From the NCBI GenBank assembly GCA_963663315.1, contig OY760176.1:1178001-1242000 (forward strand): 64,000 bases of DNA. Direction: 5' to 3'. The stretch comes from G963663315 sp963663315. Lineage in GTDB: Bacteria; Pseudomonadota; Gammaproteobacteria; Arenicellales; Poriferihabitantaceae. Shown piece after piece: positions 56,401-62,783 of this stretch; positions within the stretch are counted from its first letter, which is position 1; every line of letters begins with the position of its first letter. A program made the translations under genes and the position numbers. The notes under the pieces were generated by a model. It did not search any database, was not told where the DNA came from, and worked only from the letters and a program-made list of their open reading frames with translations.

Positions 56401-59400
56401 ATCGTGATCGCCGCGCCCACCGTCAGCGAACCCGGCGCCGTATACGTCGGCGCCACCGGCGCCACAAGGTCCACCGTCAGCGTGTGCTCCACCGCGCTCG
56501 GCGACGTGTAGCCCGCCTTTGATGCCGTCACGCTCACATCCACGCTCGTCCCCGTGATGTACCCCGCCGCCACCGGCACGTTCACCGACCAGATCGCCGG
56601 ATCGGACGTGGAGGACGTCGCCGTCAGATTCGTGCCGCCCACACCCACCGTTACCGACACATCGCCCTCCGTTCCCGTGTCGCCCGAGATCACGAACCCA
56701 TCCGCCTTCTCCGCGATGTTGATGACGTCGTCCCCGGCAATCGTGTCAAGATTCAGCAACAGAGACCCGGTCGTCTGCACCGTCACCGTGTAGCTGGCGG
56801 TGGCCTCGTTGTAGTTGGCCGTGGCCGCCGCCGTGACCGTGACCTCGCAACTGCCCACCCCCTCCAGCGTCAGCGCACCAGTGGCGGCATCCACCGTGCA
56901 CACCGTCGAAGGCGTCGCCGCGTAGCTCAGCGCCCCCTGCGCACCGCCCGGCGCCGTCAACGTCGGCGCCGCCGAACCGAACGTCACCGACGAGGCGCTG
57001 TAACTGAACCCGCTCAGCGTCTGGTCGCCCTTCGCCACCGCCGGGAACGTGATCGATACCGTGGCGCTGTTGCCCCCACTGTCCGATACCGTCACCGTCA
57101 CGCTGGCGGTGTCGGTGGCGGCTGCCGTCGGCGTACCGCTGATCACCCCGGTGCCCGCGTTAATGCCCAACCCCGCGGGCAGCCCCGGGGCATCGTATTC
57201 ACTGACGCCGCTGGCCCCCGTCGGACTCATCGTCGTGATCGCCGCGCCCACCGTCAGCGAACCCGGCGCCGTATACGTCGGCGCCACCGGCGCCACGAGG
57301 TCCACCGTCAGCGTGCGCTCCACCGCGCTCGGCGCGATGAACCCGGTCTTGGCCGCCGACACGGTCACCACCACGCTCTCACCAGTGATGTAGGACGCAT
57401 CCACCGGCACGCTCACCGACCAGGTCGCCGTTCCGTTGTCGTCGGCCGAGGTCGCACTCAACGTGGCCGTGCCCACCTCCACCGCGACCGCGACCCCGGC
57501 CTCCGTTCCCGTGTCGCCCGAGATCGCAAACCCCTTCGCTTTCTCCGCGATGTTGATGATGTCGTCCCCGGCGATGGCGCCCACGTTCAGCACCAGTGTC
57601 CCCGCCTCTTGCACCGTCACTGTCACCGTGTCCTCGTGGAACAGGTCGCCCGCGTCGGTCACCCGGAGCGTGAACGTCAAGGTGACCGGTTCGGTCGAGT
57701 CGCTCGGCGCGGTGAAGGTCGCCGTGGCGGCGTTGGCGTCCGTTAGCGTCACCGTCGACGCGTCCGTCTGCGTCCAGAGGTAGCTCAGGGTGTCGCCCGC
57801 GTCCGGATCGCTTCCCGAGCCGCTCAGCGTCACCGCCGTGCCCGGCACGACGCCGGTCTGGTCGGCGCCCGCATCGGCGGTGGGCGCTTCGTTGACGTTC
57901 GTCAGCGTCACCGTCAGGTCTACCGTGTCCGTCAGCGCGCCATCGCTGACCTCGACCGTGACCGCGTAGATACCGTTCGTATCGGCGTCGTCGGGGTTCT
58001 CGAAGTCCTGCGACGACGCGAACGCCAGCACGCCGACGGAACTGAGCGTGAACTTGCCGCGGTCCGCCCCGCCCGCGGCATTCGCCGGAATCGACCAGGT
58101 GAGATCGGCGACCGGCGTGTCGGCATCAGTCGCCGTCAGCGTCGCCACCGCCGTCTGGTTCTCCGCGACCGTCAAGCTCGCCGCGCTGGTGATGACCGGC
58201 GGTTGGGGCCTCACCGTCACTGTCACCGTGTCCTCGTGGAACAGGTCGCCCGCGTCGGTCACCCGGAGCGTGAACGTCAAGGCAGTCGCCTCCGTCACCA
58301 CGGGCGGCGCGGTGAAGGTCGCCGTGGAGGTGGTTTCGTCATTCAGACCCACTATCGGCCCGCCTGTCTGCGTCCAGAGGTAGCCCAGGGTGTCGTCCGC
58401 GTCCGGATCGCTGCTTTTCGAACCACTCAGCGTCACCGCCGTGCCCGGCACGGCGTTGGTCTGGTCGGCGCCCGCATCGGCGGTGGGCTCCTCGTTGACG
58501 TTCGTCAGCATCACCGTCAAAGTTTCAGTGGTCAATTGGTCGTCTTCGTCTCCAACCTGGACACGGACCTCGTAGATGCCGTCCGCGTTGGCGTCGTCGG
58601 GGTACTCGAAGTCATGGGCGTACAGGAACGCCAGCACGCCGTCGGCGCTGAGCGTGAATTCGCCCTGGTCCGCCCCGCCGAAGGAGCCCGGGGCTTGAAG
58701 AAGCCAGGTGAGATCGGCGGGCGGCGTCTCGTCATCGGTCGCCGTCAGCGTCGCCACCGCCGTCTGGTTCTCCGCGGCCGGCAAGCTCGCCGCGCTGGTG
58801 ATGACCGGGGGAGTCCAGGACGTCACCGTGACGCTGGCCTCAGCAGACAGCCGCCGTCCATCGGACGTACACGGCGCAGCATCCGGGTCGCAGGCCCGGT
58901 TCGCCGGCAGCGTGATGATAATGTCTGTGCGATCGGTCGGGGGCGCCACATCGAACCGCCAGGCGATGTTGCTTCCCTCCGTCAGCTGTCCATGAAAAAG
59001 CAGCGTCCCGTTGGTGATCGTCAATAGCCCGTTACTGAACGCATTGGGGTTCAGTACGACATCCTCGCTGAAGCGCAAAACCATGGAGACCGTTTTATAT
59101 CCGTCATGGTTGACCGGCGCATTCTCAAACTGCGCCGTCAGCAGAGGGTTCACCGTCACCGTGTCCTCGTGGAACAGGTCGCCCGCGTCGGTCACCCGGA
59201 GCGTGAACGTGAAGGTGGTCGCTGCGGTCACCGTGGGCGGCGCAGTGAAGGTCGCTGTGGCCGCGTCGGCGTTCGTCAGCGTCCCCTCCTGACTGCCTGT
59301 CTGCGTCCAGCGGTAGCTCAGGGTGTCGCCCGCGTCCGGATCGCTGCCCGAACCGCTCAGCGTCACGACCGCGCTCGACAGGACGCCGGTCTGGTCGGCG

Positions 59401-61268
59401 CCCGCATCGGCGGTGGGCGCTTCGTTGACGTTCGTCAGCGTCACCGTCAGGTCTGCCGTATCCGTCAGCGCGCCGTCGCTGACCTCGACCGTGACCGCGT
59501 AGATGCCGTTCGTATCGGCGTCGTCGGGGTTCTCGAAGTCCTGCGCCGACGCAAACGCCAGCACGCCGCCGGAACTGAGCGTGAACTTGCCACGGTCCGC
59601 CCCGCCCGCGGCGCCCGACGGAATCGACCAGGCGAGATCGGCGGGCGGCGTTACGGCATCGGTCGCCGTCAGCGCCGCCACCGCCGTCTGGTTCTCCGCG
59701 GCCTCGAAGCTCGTCGCGCCGGTGATCACCGGCGGTTGGGACACTACCGTCAGCGTCACCGTGTCCTCGTGGAACAGGCCGACCGCGTCGGTCACCCGGA
59801 GCGTGAACGTCAAGGTGACCGTTTGGCTCAAGTCGCTCGGCGCGGTGAAGGTCGCCGTAGCCGCGTCGGCGTCCGTCAGCGTCCCCACCTGACCTCCTGT
59901 CTGCGTCCATTCGTAGATCAGGGTGTCGCCCGCGTCCGGATCGCTTCCCGAACCGCTCAGCGTCACGGTCGCGTCCGGCACGATGCCGGTCTGGTCGGCG
60001 CCCGCATCGACGGCGGGCGCTTCGTTGATGTTCGTCAGCGTCACCGTCAGGTTCGCCGTGGCCGTCAGCGCGCCGTCGCTGACCTCGACCGTGACCGCGT
60101 AGATACCGTTCGTATCGGCGTCGTCGGGGTTCTCGAAGTCCTGCGTCGACGCGAACGCCAGCACGCCGTCGGAACTGAGCGTGAACCTGCCGCCGTCCGC
60201 CCCGCCCGCGGCGCCCGACGGAATCGTCCAGGTGAGATTAGCGTCCGGCGTGTCGGCATCGGTCGCCGTCAGCGTCGCCACCGCCGTCTGGTTCTCCGTG
60301 ACCGTAAAGCTCGTCGCGCTGGTGATCACCGGCGGCGGTCGGGGCTCTACCGTCACCGTCACCGTATCCTCGTCGTACAGGTCGGCCGCATCGGTCACCC
60401 GGAGCGTGAACGTGAAGGTGGTCGCTTCGGTCACCGCGGTCGGCGCGGTGAATGTCGCCGTGGCGGTATTATTGCCCGCCAGCGTCCCCCCCGTCCCGCC
60501 CGTCTGCGTCCAGCGGTAGCTCAGGGTGTCGTCCGTGTCTGGATCGCTGCTTCCCGAACCGCTCAGCGTCACGGTCGCGCCCGGTTGGACAGCGAACTGA
60601 TTCGGGCCCGCATTGGCGGTGGGCGCCTCGTTGACGTTCGTCAGCGTCACTGTCAGATCCTTAAAGGCCGCATAGTCGCCGTCGCTGACCTGCACCGTGA
60701 CCTCGTAGATGCCGTCGCTATCGGCGTTGTCGAGGTTCTCGAAGTCCTTCGTCGACGCGAACGCCAGGTCGCCGACGGCGCTGAGCGTGAACTTGCTACC
60801 ATCCACCCCGCCGGCGAAGCCCGCGGGTATCGACCAAGCGAGGTCGGCGAGCGGCGTGTCGGCATCGGTCGCCGTCAGCGTCGCCACCGCCGTCTGGTTC
60901 TCTGCGACCGTGAAGCTCGCCGCGCTGGTAATCATCGGCCCTTGGGGCCTTAGACCGGGGGTGGTATGACCGATGAACTTCACCTTCACCGTGTCCTCGC
61001 TGTGCAGGCCGGTCCTATCGGTCACCCGGAACGTGAACGTGTAGGTGGTCACTTCGGTCACCGTGGTCGGTTCGGTCACCGCGGCCGGTACGGTGAAGGT
61101 CGCCCTGACGTTATTATCGTCTGTCAGCGTCCCCCCCGTCCCGCCCGTCTGCGTCCAGGCGAAGCTCACACTGTTGCGATCTTCCGGATCGTATCCCGTA
61201 CCGCTCAGCGTCACAATCTCTCTCGGCCGGGTAGGGAACTGGTTCGGGCCCGCATCGGCGGAGGGTGC
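47079..61268 (-). CDS. giant surface protein, segment 3: cadherin-PKD pairs, Ig-like array A, choice-of-anchor and LRR blocks
   Basis: This frame of about 4,700 residues runs from just after the amber codon at 61269-61271 to a stop at 47079; real homology ends near 47,183 at the inserted base. Contents in order: cadherin-PKD pairs (AENQTAVATLTATDADTP, then NEAPTADAGADQTGVVPGTAV); one FSE-type module near 59.1-58.8 kb; Ig-like array A; FSE edge module; two choice-of-anchor-like modules each followed by a cadherin (SIAENTAADVNVGAVIPA); a Calx-beta-like domain (TEGTDYTIDDKTLILKVGD); and two blocks of FSE, Ig, LRR and PKD. No start codon of its own with a ribosome binding site is evident, so independent translation is unlikely. 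Confidence 0.8.
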   Translation of the reverse strand, partial: APSADAGPNQFPTRPREIVTLSGTGYDPEDRNSVSFAWTQTGGTGGTLTDDNNVRATFTVPAAVTEPTTVTEVTTYTFTFRVTDRTGLHSEDTVKVKFIGHTTPGLRPQGPMITSAASFTVAENQTAVATLTATDADTPLADLAWSIPAGFAGGVDGSKFTLSAVGDLAFASTKDFENLDNADSDGIYEVTVQVSDGDYAAFKDLTVTLTNVNEAPTANAGPNQFAVQPGATVTLSGSGSSDPDTDDTLSYRWTQTGGTGGTLAGNNTATATFTAPTAVTEATTFTFTLRVTDAADLYDEDTVTVTVEPRPPPVITSATSFTVTENQTAVATLTATDADTPDANLTWTIPSGAAGGADGGRFTLSSDGVLAFASTQDFENPDDADTNGIYAVTVEVSDGALTATANLTVTLTNINEAPAVDAGADQTGIVPDATVTLSGSGSDPDAGDTLIYEWTQTGGQVGTLTDADAATATFTAPSDLSQTVTLTFTLRVTDAVGLFHEDTVTLTVVSQPPVITGATSFEAAENQTAVAALTATDAVTPPADLAWSIPSGAAGGADRGKFTLSSGGVLAFASAQDFENPDDADTNGIYAVTVEVSDGALTDTADLTVTLTNVNEAPTADAGADQTGVLSSAVVTLSGSGSDPDAGDTLSYRWTQTGSQEGTLTNADAATATFTAPPTVTAATTFTFTLRVTDAGDLFHEDTVTVNPLLTAQFENAPVNHDGYKTVSMVLRFSEDVVLNPNAFSNGLLTITNGTLLFHGQLTEGSNIAWRFDVAPPTDRTDIIITLPANRACDPDAAPCTSDGRRLSAEASVTVTSWTPPVITSAASLPAAENQTAVATLTATDDETPPADLTWLLQAPGSFGGADQGEFTLSADGVLAFLYAHDFEYPDDANADGIYEVRVQVGDEDDQLTTETLTVMLTNVNEEPTADAGADQTNAVPGTAVTLSGSKSSDPDADDTLGYLWTQTGGPIVGLNDETTSTATFTAPPVVTEATALTFTLRVTDAGDLFHEDTVTVTVRPQPPVITSAASLTVAENQTAVATLTATDADTPVADLTWSIPANAAGGADRGKFTLSSVGVLAFASSQDFENPDDADTNGIYAVTVEVSDGALTDTVDLTVTLTNVNEAPTADAGADQTGVVPGTAVTLSGSGSDPDAGDTLSYLWTQTDASTVTLTDANAATATFTAPSDSTEPVTLTFTLRVTDAGDLFHEDTVTVTVQEAGTLVLNVGAIAGDDIINIAEKAKGFAISGDTGTEAGVAVAVEVGTATLSATSADDNGTATWSVSVPVDASYITGESVVVTVSAAKTGFIAPSAVERTLTVDLVAPVAPTYTAPGSLTVGAAITTMSPTGASGVSEYDAPGLPAGLGINAGTGVISGTPTAAATDTASVTVTVSDSGGNSATVSITFPAVAKGDQTLSGFSYSASSVTFGSAAPTLTAPGGAQGALSYAATPSTVCTVDAATGALTLEGVGSCEVTVTAAATANYNEATASYTVTVQTTGSLLLNLDTIAGDDVINIAEKADGFVISGDTGTEGDVSVTVGVGGTNLTATSSTSDPAIWSVNVPVAAGYITGTSVDVSVTASKAGYTSPSAVEHTLTVDLVAPVAPTYTAPGSLTVGAAITMMSPTGASGVNEYAASGLPAGLGIDASTGVISGTPTAAATATASVTVMVSDTAGNSVTVSITFPAVAKSEQTLNGFSYSASSVTFGSAAPTLTAPGGAQGALSYAASPSNVCTVEAATGALTLAGVGSCAVTVTAAATANYNAATDSYTVTVNSAGALTLNVDTIAGDDIINIAEKAAGFAISGNTGTEGDVSVTVGVGGTNLTATSSTSDPAIWSVNVPVAAGYITGTSVDVSVTASKAGYTSPSAVEHTLTVDLVAPTAPTYTAPGSLTVGAAITTMSPTEASGVSEYDAPGLPAGLSIDAVTGVISGTPTTAATDTASVTVTVSDTAGNSATVSITFPAVAKGEQTLSGFSYSSSSVTFGSAAPTVTAPGGAQGALSYTASPSGVCTVDAATGALTLAGVGSCAVTVTAAATANYNAATDSYTVTVQTAGSLVLNVDAVTGDDIINITKKGEGFAISGDTGSEAGVTVSVQVGATTLRTTSADESGTATWSVNVPADASYIAGASVDVTVSAAKTGFIAPSAVERTLTVDLTAPVAPSYTAPGSLKVGAAITSMSPTGASDVNEYSASGLPAGLGINAGTGVISGTPTAAATDTASVTVTVSDSGGNTDTVSITFPAVAKGDQTLSGFSYSASSVTFGSAAPTLTAPSGVETTLSYAASPSDVCTVNAATGALTLAGVGSCEVTVTAADTANYNEASASYTVTVQTAGSLVLNVDTIASDDTVNIAEKAEGFVISGDTGTEAGVSVTVQVGTGTLSATSTDDNGTATWSAGVPADASYITGTGVSVSVTAAKAGYTSPDAVQRALGIDLTAPVAPSYTAPGSLKVGAAITEMSPTGASGVNEYAASGLPTGLSINTSTGMISGTPMAAATATASVTVTVSDSAGNTDTVSITFPAVAKGEQTLSGFSYSASSVTFGSAAPTLTAPGGAQGALSYAASPSNVCTVGATTGALTLTGVGSCTVTVTAAATADYEEGSDTATVTVTVQTAGTLLLNLDMIAGDNTVNIAEKAAGFAISGDTGTEAGVAVTVQVGTATLSATSADDSGTATWSVDVPADTPEISGTSVDVRVTASKAGYTSPSAVERTLTVDLDAPEVESIVRHSPAASPTDEDSLVWRVTFSEAIANLDAADFAVTGTTATITVASVLGADVIDVTITGGDLTDLDGTVTLAFASAQNIIDRQDNALSNTTPTGMNDNNYVVDNTAPAMTIGGVPATSTAQILVSNSDASVTNSGATAILAQSITTGGHRNGYTVSQIEISMRDFASPRRTTVKLYSNSNDGQPQDLVATLVNPVTFTRGFNTFTAPSGTTLSRNTTYWIVLNEDISDVSSERVGYTTTTSKADTSSYGWSIGDKRLLKNLQTSSWGTSTFSVISLTVKGNFTSGSSPEFDDASLMRSIAENTAADVNVGAVIPAAKDTDSDDNLAYTMEGTDAASFNFNATTRQITTKAGVTYDFETKSSYSVTIKVSDGTDSDTVDVTITLTDVNEMPSTPAMASSLVSNLEQTPDSGSLPLNKWDVIQGFETGASSYTLTSVELRLNRMAGGNSIGVPSVKLMEGTKTASSVTLTGQPVTLTAQVAQVTSTTGENYTFTAPGSTTLSASTRYFIVVESVGTRVQWMTTASTSEDATPAAGWSIDDERWRRNAINTGNFTNKVARSQLLRINGNTTTSTNNAPAFDAASLTRSIAENTAADVNVGAVIPAATDMDSGDTLTYTMGGTDAASFNFNATTRQITTKAGVTYDFETKSSYSVIIKVSDETDSDTVDVTITLTDVNEPPSATPTLSIEVYPLSVPENYPDDDKANVVDVIITPSADFPTDQTITLAVSGTATEGTDYTIDDKTLILKVGDKDAYTGIIILSDTITEGDETVIITGSVAGNSFGTATLTIEDVVPDDIVPEDTTAPTVTSIERLTPSSSPTNSDTLIWQVTFSEDVTGVDAADFMLSGTTATLTVSTVTASSAYSVMASGGNLDALDGTVTLDFAAGQDIADIAGHALANTTPTGTNENNYVVDNAPTVTSIERLTPSSSPTNSDTLIWQVTFSEDVMGVDAADFELAGANAATLSVSTVTASTVFNVTASGGDLATLNSRVTLYFTTYQNITDTANNALANTSPTGTNERTYVVDNAPTVTIFSVPLTSTGPFTARFAFSEAVTGFTVGDITLTNATASSFFMTFNSSVYTVLITPTTDGAVTVDVAADVVMDATGNNNTAAVRASSTYDPSATLAGICGRTEPVRAAILAAIDDISVCDHVTSAHLSTVGPPDSLSLDSMRITTLAAGDFDGLTSLVTLNLFDNQLTSLPSGIFNDLTSLQLLYLNKNALTALPDGVFNNLTNLVSIWLQRNELTALPDRVFEPLRNLWGLKLHGNELNELPDRVFEPLHNLQQLQLHDNPGAPFSPTAVAQPDNGTVPDTGGMVTLDGSGSSGEAWGSYVTYSWALTSPTTGVTVDFDNNEIASPTVTIPALAGYTELTFTLTVTGRGAISGATTGVDTATVRVADGTAPRVASITRQSPTSSPTNADDPTWLVTFNEDVANVDAADFMLSGTTATLTVSTVTASSAYSVMASGGNLDALDGTVTLDFAAGQDIADIAGHALANTTPTGTNDNTYLVDNTVPTVTISGVPANSSMPFTATFTFSEGVTDFAATDIALGNGAASSFTGSAGDTAYTAVITPPATGTVTLDVAAGAAMDLAGNDNTAAARAISTYDSTYDPSRGICGRTGAVRTGILGLISGVSNCADVTTQHLAAIASTAYLDLNSKSITTLATGDFAGLTSLGSLWLNRNQLTSLPDGIFDELTGLTSLTLSRNSLTALPDDIFDNLTALKTLWLNSNNLSTLPVGIFDNLTVLTSLLLNDNQLATLPDGAFESLTVLTATGLRLQGNPGAPFSPTAVALPDAGTVAATGDDVMLDGSGSSGEAWGSNVTYSWALTSPATGVTVKFDNNEIASPTVTIPALAANTELTFTLTVTGRGGTNGIATATDTATVTVQTAESLALNVGAIAGDDIINIAEKAAGFDISGDTGTEAGVAVTVQVGTATLSATSADDSGTATWSVSVPADASYITGASVVVSVSAAKTGFHRVGRCAAHADGGPGRAGGGVHRSALACGISDR
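47181..47183 (-). other. frameshift: one extra base in the giant gene
   Basis: The plus strand reads GCGGTGAAACCCGGTC, whereas sibling repeats read GCGGTGAACCCGGTC. The extra A shifts SAAKTGF into a wrong frame; adding one frame restores TASADVQRTLTVDLDAPEVV exactly as in siblings. Confidence 0.85.
47470..50340 (-). repeat. duplicated block of FSE module, Ig domain, leucine-rich repeats and PKD domain
   Basis: Two copies of about 1.43 kb: 50340-48920 and 48905-47470. Each has an FSE-type module, an Ig-like domain (TVTISGVPANSSMPFTATF), an LRR block with the N-cap GICGRT and CADVT/CDHVT, five or so repeats of type LTSLPDGIFDELTGLTSLTL, the end NPGAPFSPTAVA, and a PKD domain (VTYSWALTSP). LRR spans are about 49215-49735 and 47770-48280. 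The copies differ at many sites, so the duplication is older than those in array B. Confidence 0.8.
51080..52770 (-). other. two choice-of-anchor-like modules, each followed by a cadherin domain
   Basis: Copy 1 (about 52.76-52.27 kb) reads TTGGHRNGYTVSQIEISMRD, LVNPVTFTRGFNTFTAPSGT and TTYWIVLNED. Copy 2 (about 51.93-51.41 kb) reads ETGASSYTLTSVELRLNRMA, YTFTAPGSTTLSASTRYFIV. Both resemble the choice-of-anchor R type domain of surface proteins. Each is followed by a cadherin with SIAENTAADVNVGAVIPA and YDFETKSSYSV. The first copy is visibly richer in A+T than the surrounding arrays. Confidence 0.6.
53130..57620 (-). repeat. Ig-like triple-module array A, period 831-834 bp
   Basis: Five full units and one partial unit. 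Corresponding points recur at 53719, 54553, 55387, 56218 and 57049, i.e. spacings of 834, 834, 831 and 831. Each unit holds three beta-sandwich domains: INIAEKA-type, putative-Ig (GVISGTP) and GDQTLSGFSYSASS-type. Two neighbouring units (about 55.7-55.9 and 56.5-56.8 kb) share an unusual variant (SVTVGVGGTNLTATSSTSD) found nowhere else, showing local duplication or conversion. Confidence 0.85.
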
Positions 61269-61271
61269 CTA
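61269..61271 (-). other. in-frame amber codon in the giant gene
   Basis: Plus strand CTA (TAG on the coding strand) replaces the CTC (GAG) of sibling repeats in the conserved N-x-N-E-A-P motif. The frame and homology continue on both sides (TVTLTNIN, stop, APSADAGPNQF). Confidence 0.9.
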
Positions 61272-62783
61272 GTTGATGTTCGTCAGCGTCACCGTCAGAT
61301 CCGCCGTGGCCGCCAGCACGCCGTCGCTGACCTCGACCGTGACCGCGTAGATACCGTTCGTATCGGCGTCGTCGGGGTTCTCGAAGTCCTTCGCCGATAC
61401 GAACGCCAGCGCGCCGGCGGAACTGAGCGTGAACCTGCCGCCGTCCGCCCCGCCCGCGGCGCCCGACGGAATCGACCAGGTGAGATTGGCGTCCGGCGTG
61501 TCGGCATCGGTCGCCGTCAGCGTCGCCACCGCCGTCTGGTTCTCCGCGGCCGTCAAGCTCGTCAATCCAGTAATGACCGGGCCGTTGGCCATGACATTCA
61601 CCGTGTCCTCGTGGTGCAGGCTGGCCGCGTCGGTCACCCGGAGCGTGAACGCGAAGGTGGTCGTTTCGGTCAACGCGGCCGGCACGGTGAAGGTCGCCGT
61701 GGCCGCGTTGGCGTTCGTCAGCGTCACCCCCACCCCGCCCGTCTGCGTCCAGGCGTAGCCCAGGGTGTCGCCTGCGTCCGGATCGCTTCCCGAACCGCTC
61801 AGCGTCACGGCCGTGCCCGGCGCGATGCTGGTCTGGTCGGCGCCCGCAACGGCGGTGGGCGCGTCGTTGGCGTCCGTCAGCGTCACCGTCAGGTCCGCCG
61901 TGTCCGTCAGGCCGCTGCTGTCGCGGACCTGCACCGTGACCGCGTAGATGCCGTCCGTATCGGCATCGTCGGGGTTCTCGAAGTCCTTCGCTGACGTGAA
62001 CAGCAGCACGCCGGTGTTGGGTCTGAACCTGAACTTGCCGCCGTCCGCCCCGCCACTGGCGCCCGACGGAATCGACCAGCGGAGATTGGCGAGCGACGTA
62101 TGGGTATCGTACCCCGTCAGCCTCGCCACCGCGGTCTGGTTCTCCGCGGCCGCAAAACTCGTCGGTCCGGTCACTTCCGGCGCCGGAGTCGGACCGACCA
62201 CCCTGATGCTGGCCGGAGCGGACAACCGCCGTCCATCGGGCGTACACGGCGCAGTAGCCCGGTCGCAGGCCACGCCCGCCACGCCCGCCGGCAGCGTGAT
62301 GATCACGGGGTCATTGCCATTGGGCGTCACATCGATCCGCCAGGCGATGCTGCTTCCCAGCCGTCCCTGGCCACTCCGCATCCCGCCGGTGATCGTCAAT
62401 AGCCCGTTCATGCTGAACGCAGTGGCGCTCAGATTGACATTCTCGCTGAAGCGGAGATGCACGGTGAACTCCGAGCCATCATGGCGGGCCGGCACATTCT
62501 CGAACCGCGCCGTCAACGGAGGGACCACCGTCACCGTCACCGAATCCTCGTGGGACAGGCCGTGCGGGTCCGTCACCCGGAGTGTGAACGTCAAGGTGGT
62601 CGTTTCGGTCACCGCGGCCGGTACGGTGAAGGTCGCCGCAGCCGCGCTGGCGTCCGTCAGCGTCCCCACCTCACTGCCCGTCTGCGTCCAGGCGTAGGTC
62701 AGGGTGTCGCCCGCGTCCGGATCATCGCTTCCCGAACCGCTCAGCGTCACGGTCGCGCCGGGCGCGATGCCGGTCTGGTCGGG
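61269..62783 (-). CDS. giant surface protein, segment 2: between frameshift 62,783 and amber codon 61,269
   Basis: This stretch encodes a PKD domain (DQTGIAPGATVTLSGSGSDD), an FSE-type module (FTVHLRFSENVNLSATAF; AWRIDVTPNGNDPVIITLPA; CTPDGRRLSAPAS), and two cadherin domains around a PKD domain. It ends LTVTLTNIN followed by TAG where the sibling repeats have GAG (Glu of N-x-N-E-A-P). The same frame stays open upstream to 63731, but that part is out of phase with the homology and is not the real protein. Confidence 0.75.
   Translation of the reverse strand, partial: PDQTGIAPGATVTLSGSGSDDPDAGDTLTYAWTQTGSEVGTLTDASAAAATFTVPAAVTETTTLTFTLRVTDPHGLSHEDSVTVTVVPPLTARFENVPARHDGSEFTVHLRFSENVNLSATAFSMNGLLTITGGMRSGQGRLGSSIAWRIDVTPNGNDPVIITLPAGVAGVACDRATAPCTPDGRRLSAPASIRVVGPTPAPEVTGPTSFAAAENQTAVARLTGYDTHTSLANLRWSIPSGASGGADGGKFRFRPNTGVLLFTSAKDFENPDDADTDGIYAVTVQVRDSSGLTDTADLTVTLTDANDAPTAVAGADQTSIAPGTAVTLSGSGSDPDAGDTLGYAWTQTGGVGVTLTNANAATATFTVPAALTETTTFAFTLRVTDAASLHHEDTVNVMANGPVITGLTSLTAAENQTAVATLTATDADTPDANLTWSIPSGAAGGADGGRFTLSSAGALAFVSAKDFENPDDADTNGIYAVTVEVSDGVLAATADLTVTLTNIN

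Noticed and set aside
40980..57620. The regular repeats as a CRISPR or satellite array
   Set aside because: The period is 834 bp, the units are coding throughout and keep one reading frame with clear protein domains; there are no short repeats with unique spacers and no cas genes.
61269..61271. The TAG as a pyrrolysine or recoded codon
   Set aside because: The MttB-family gene here has no in-frame TAG, another gene (25475) uses TAG as its normal stop, and the siblings of this site have GAG. A point change or error is simpler.
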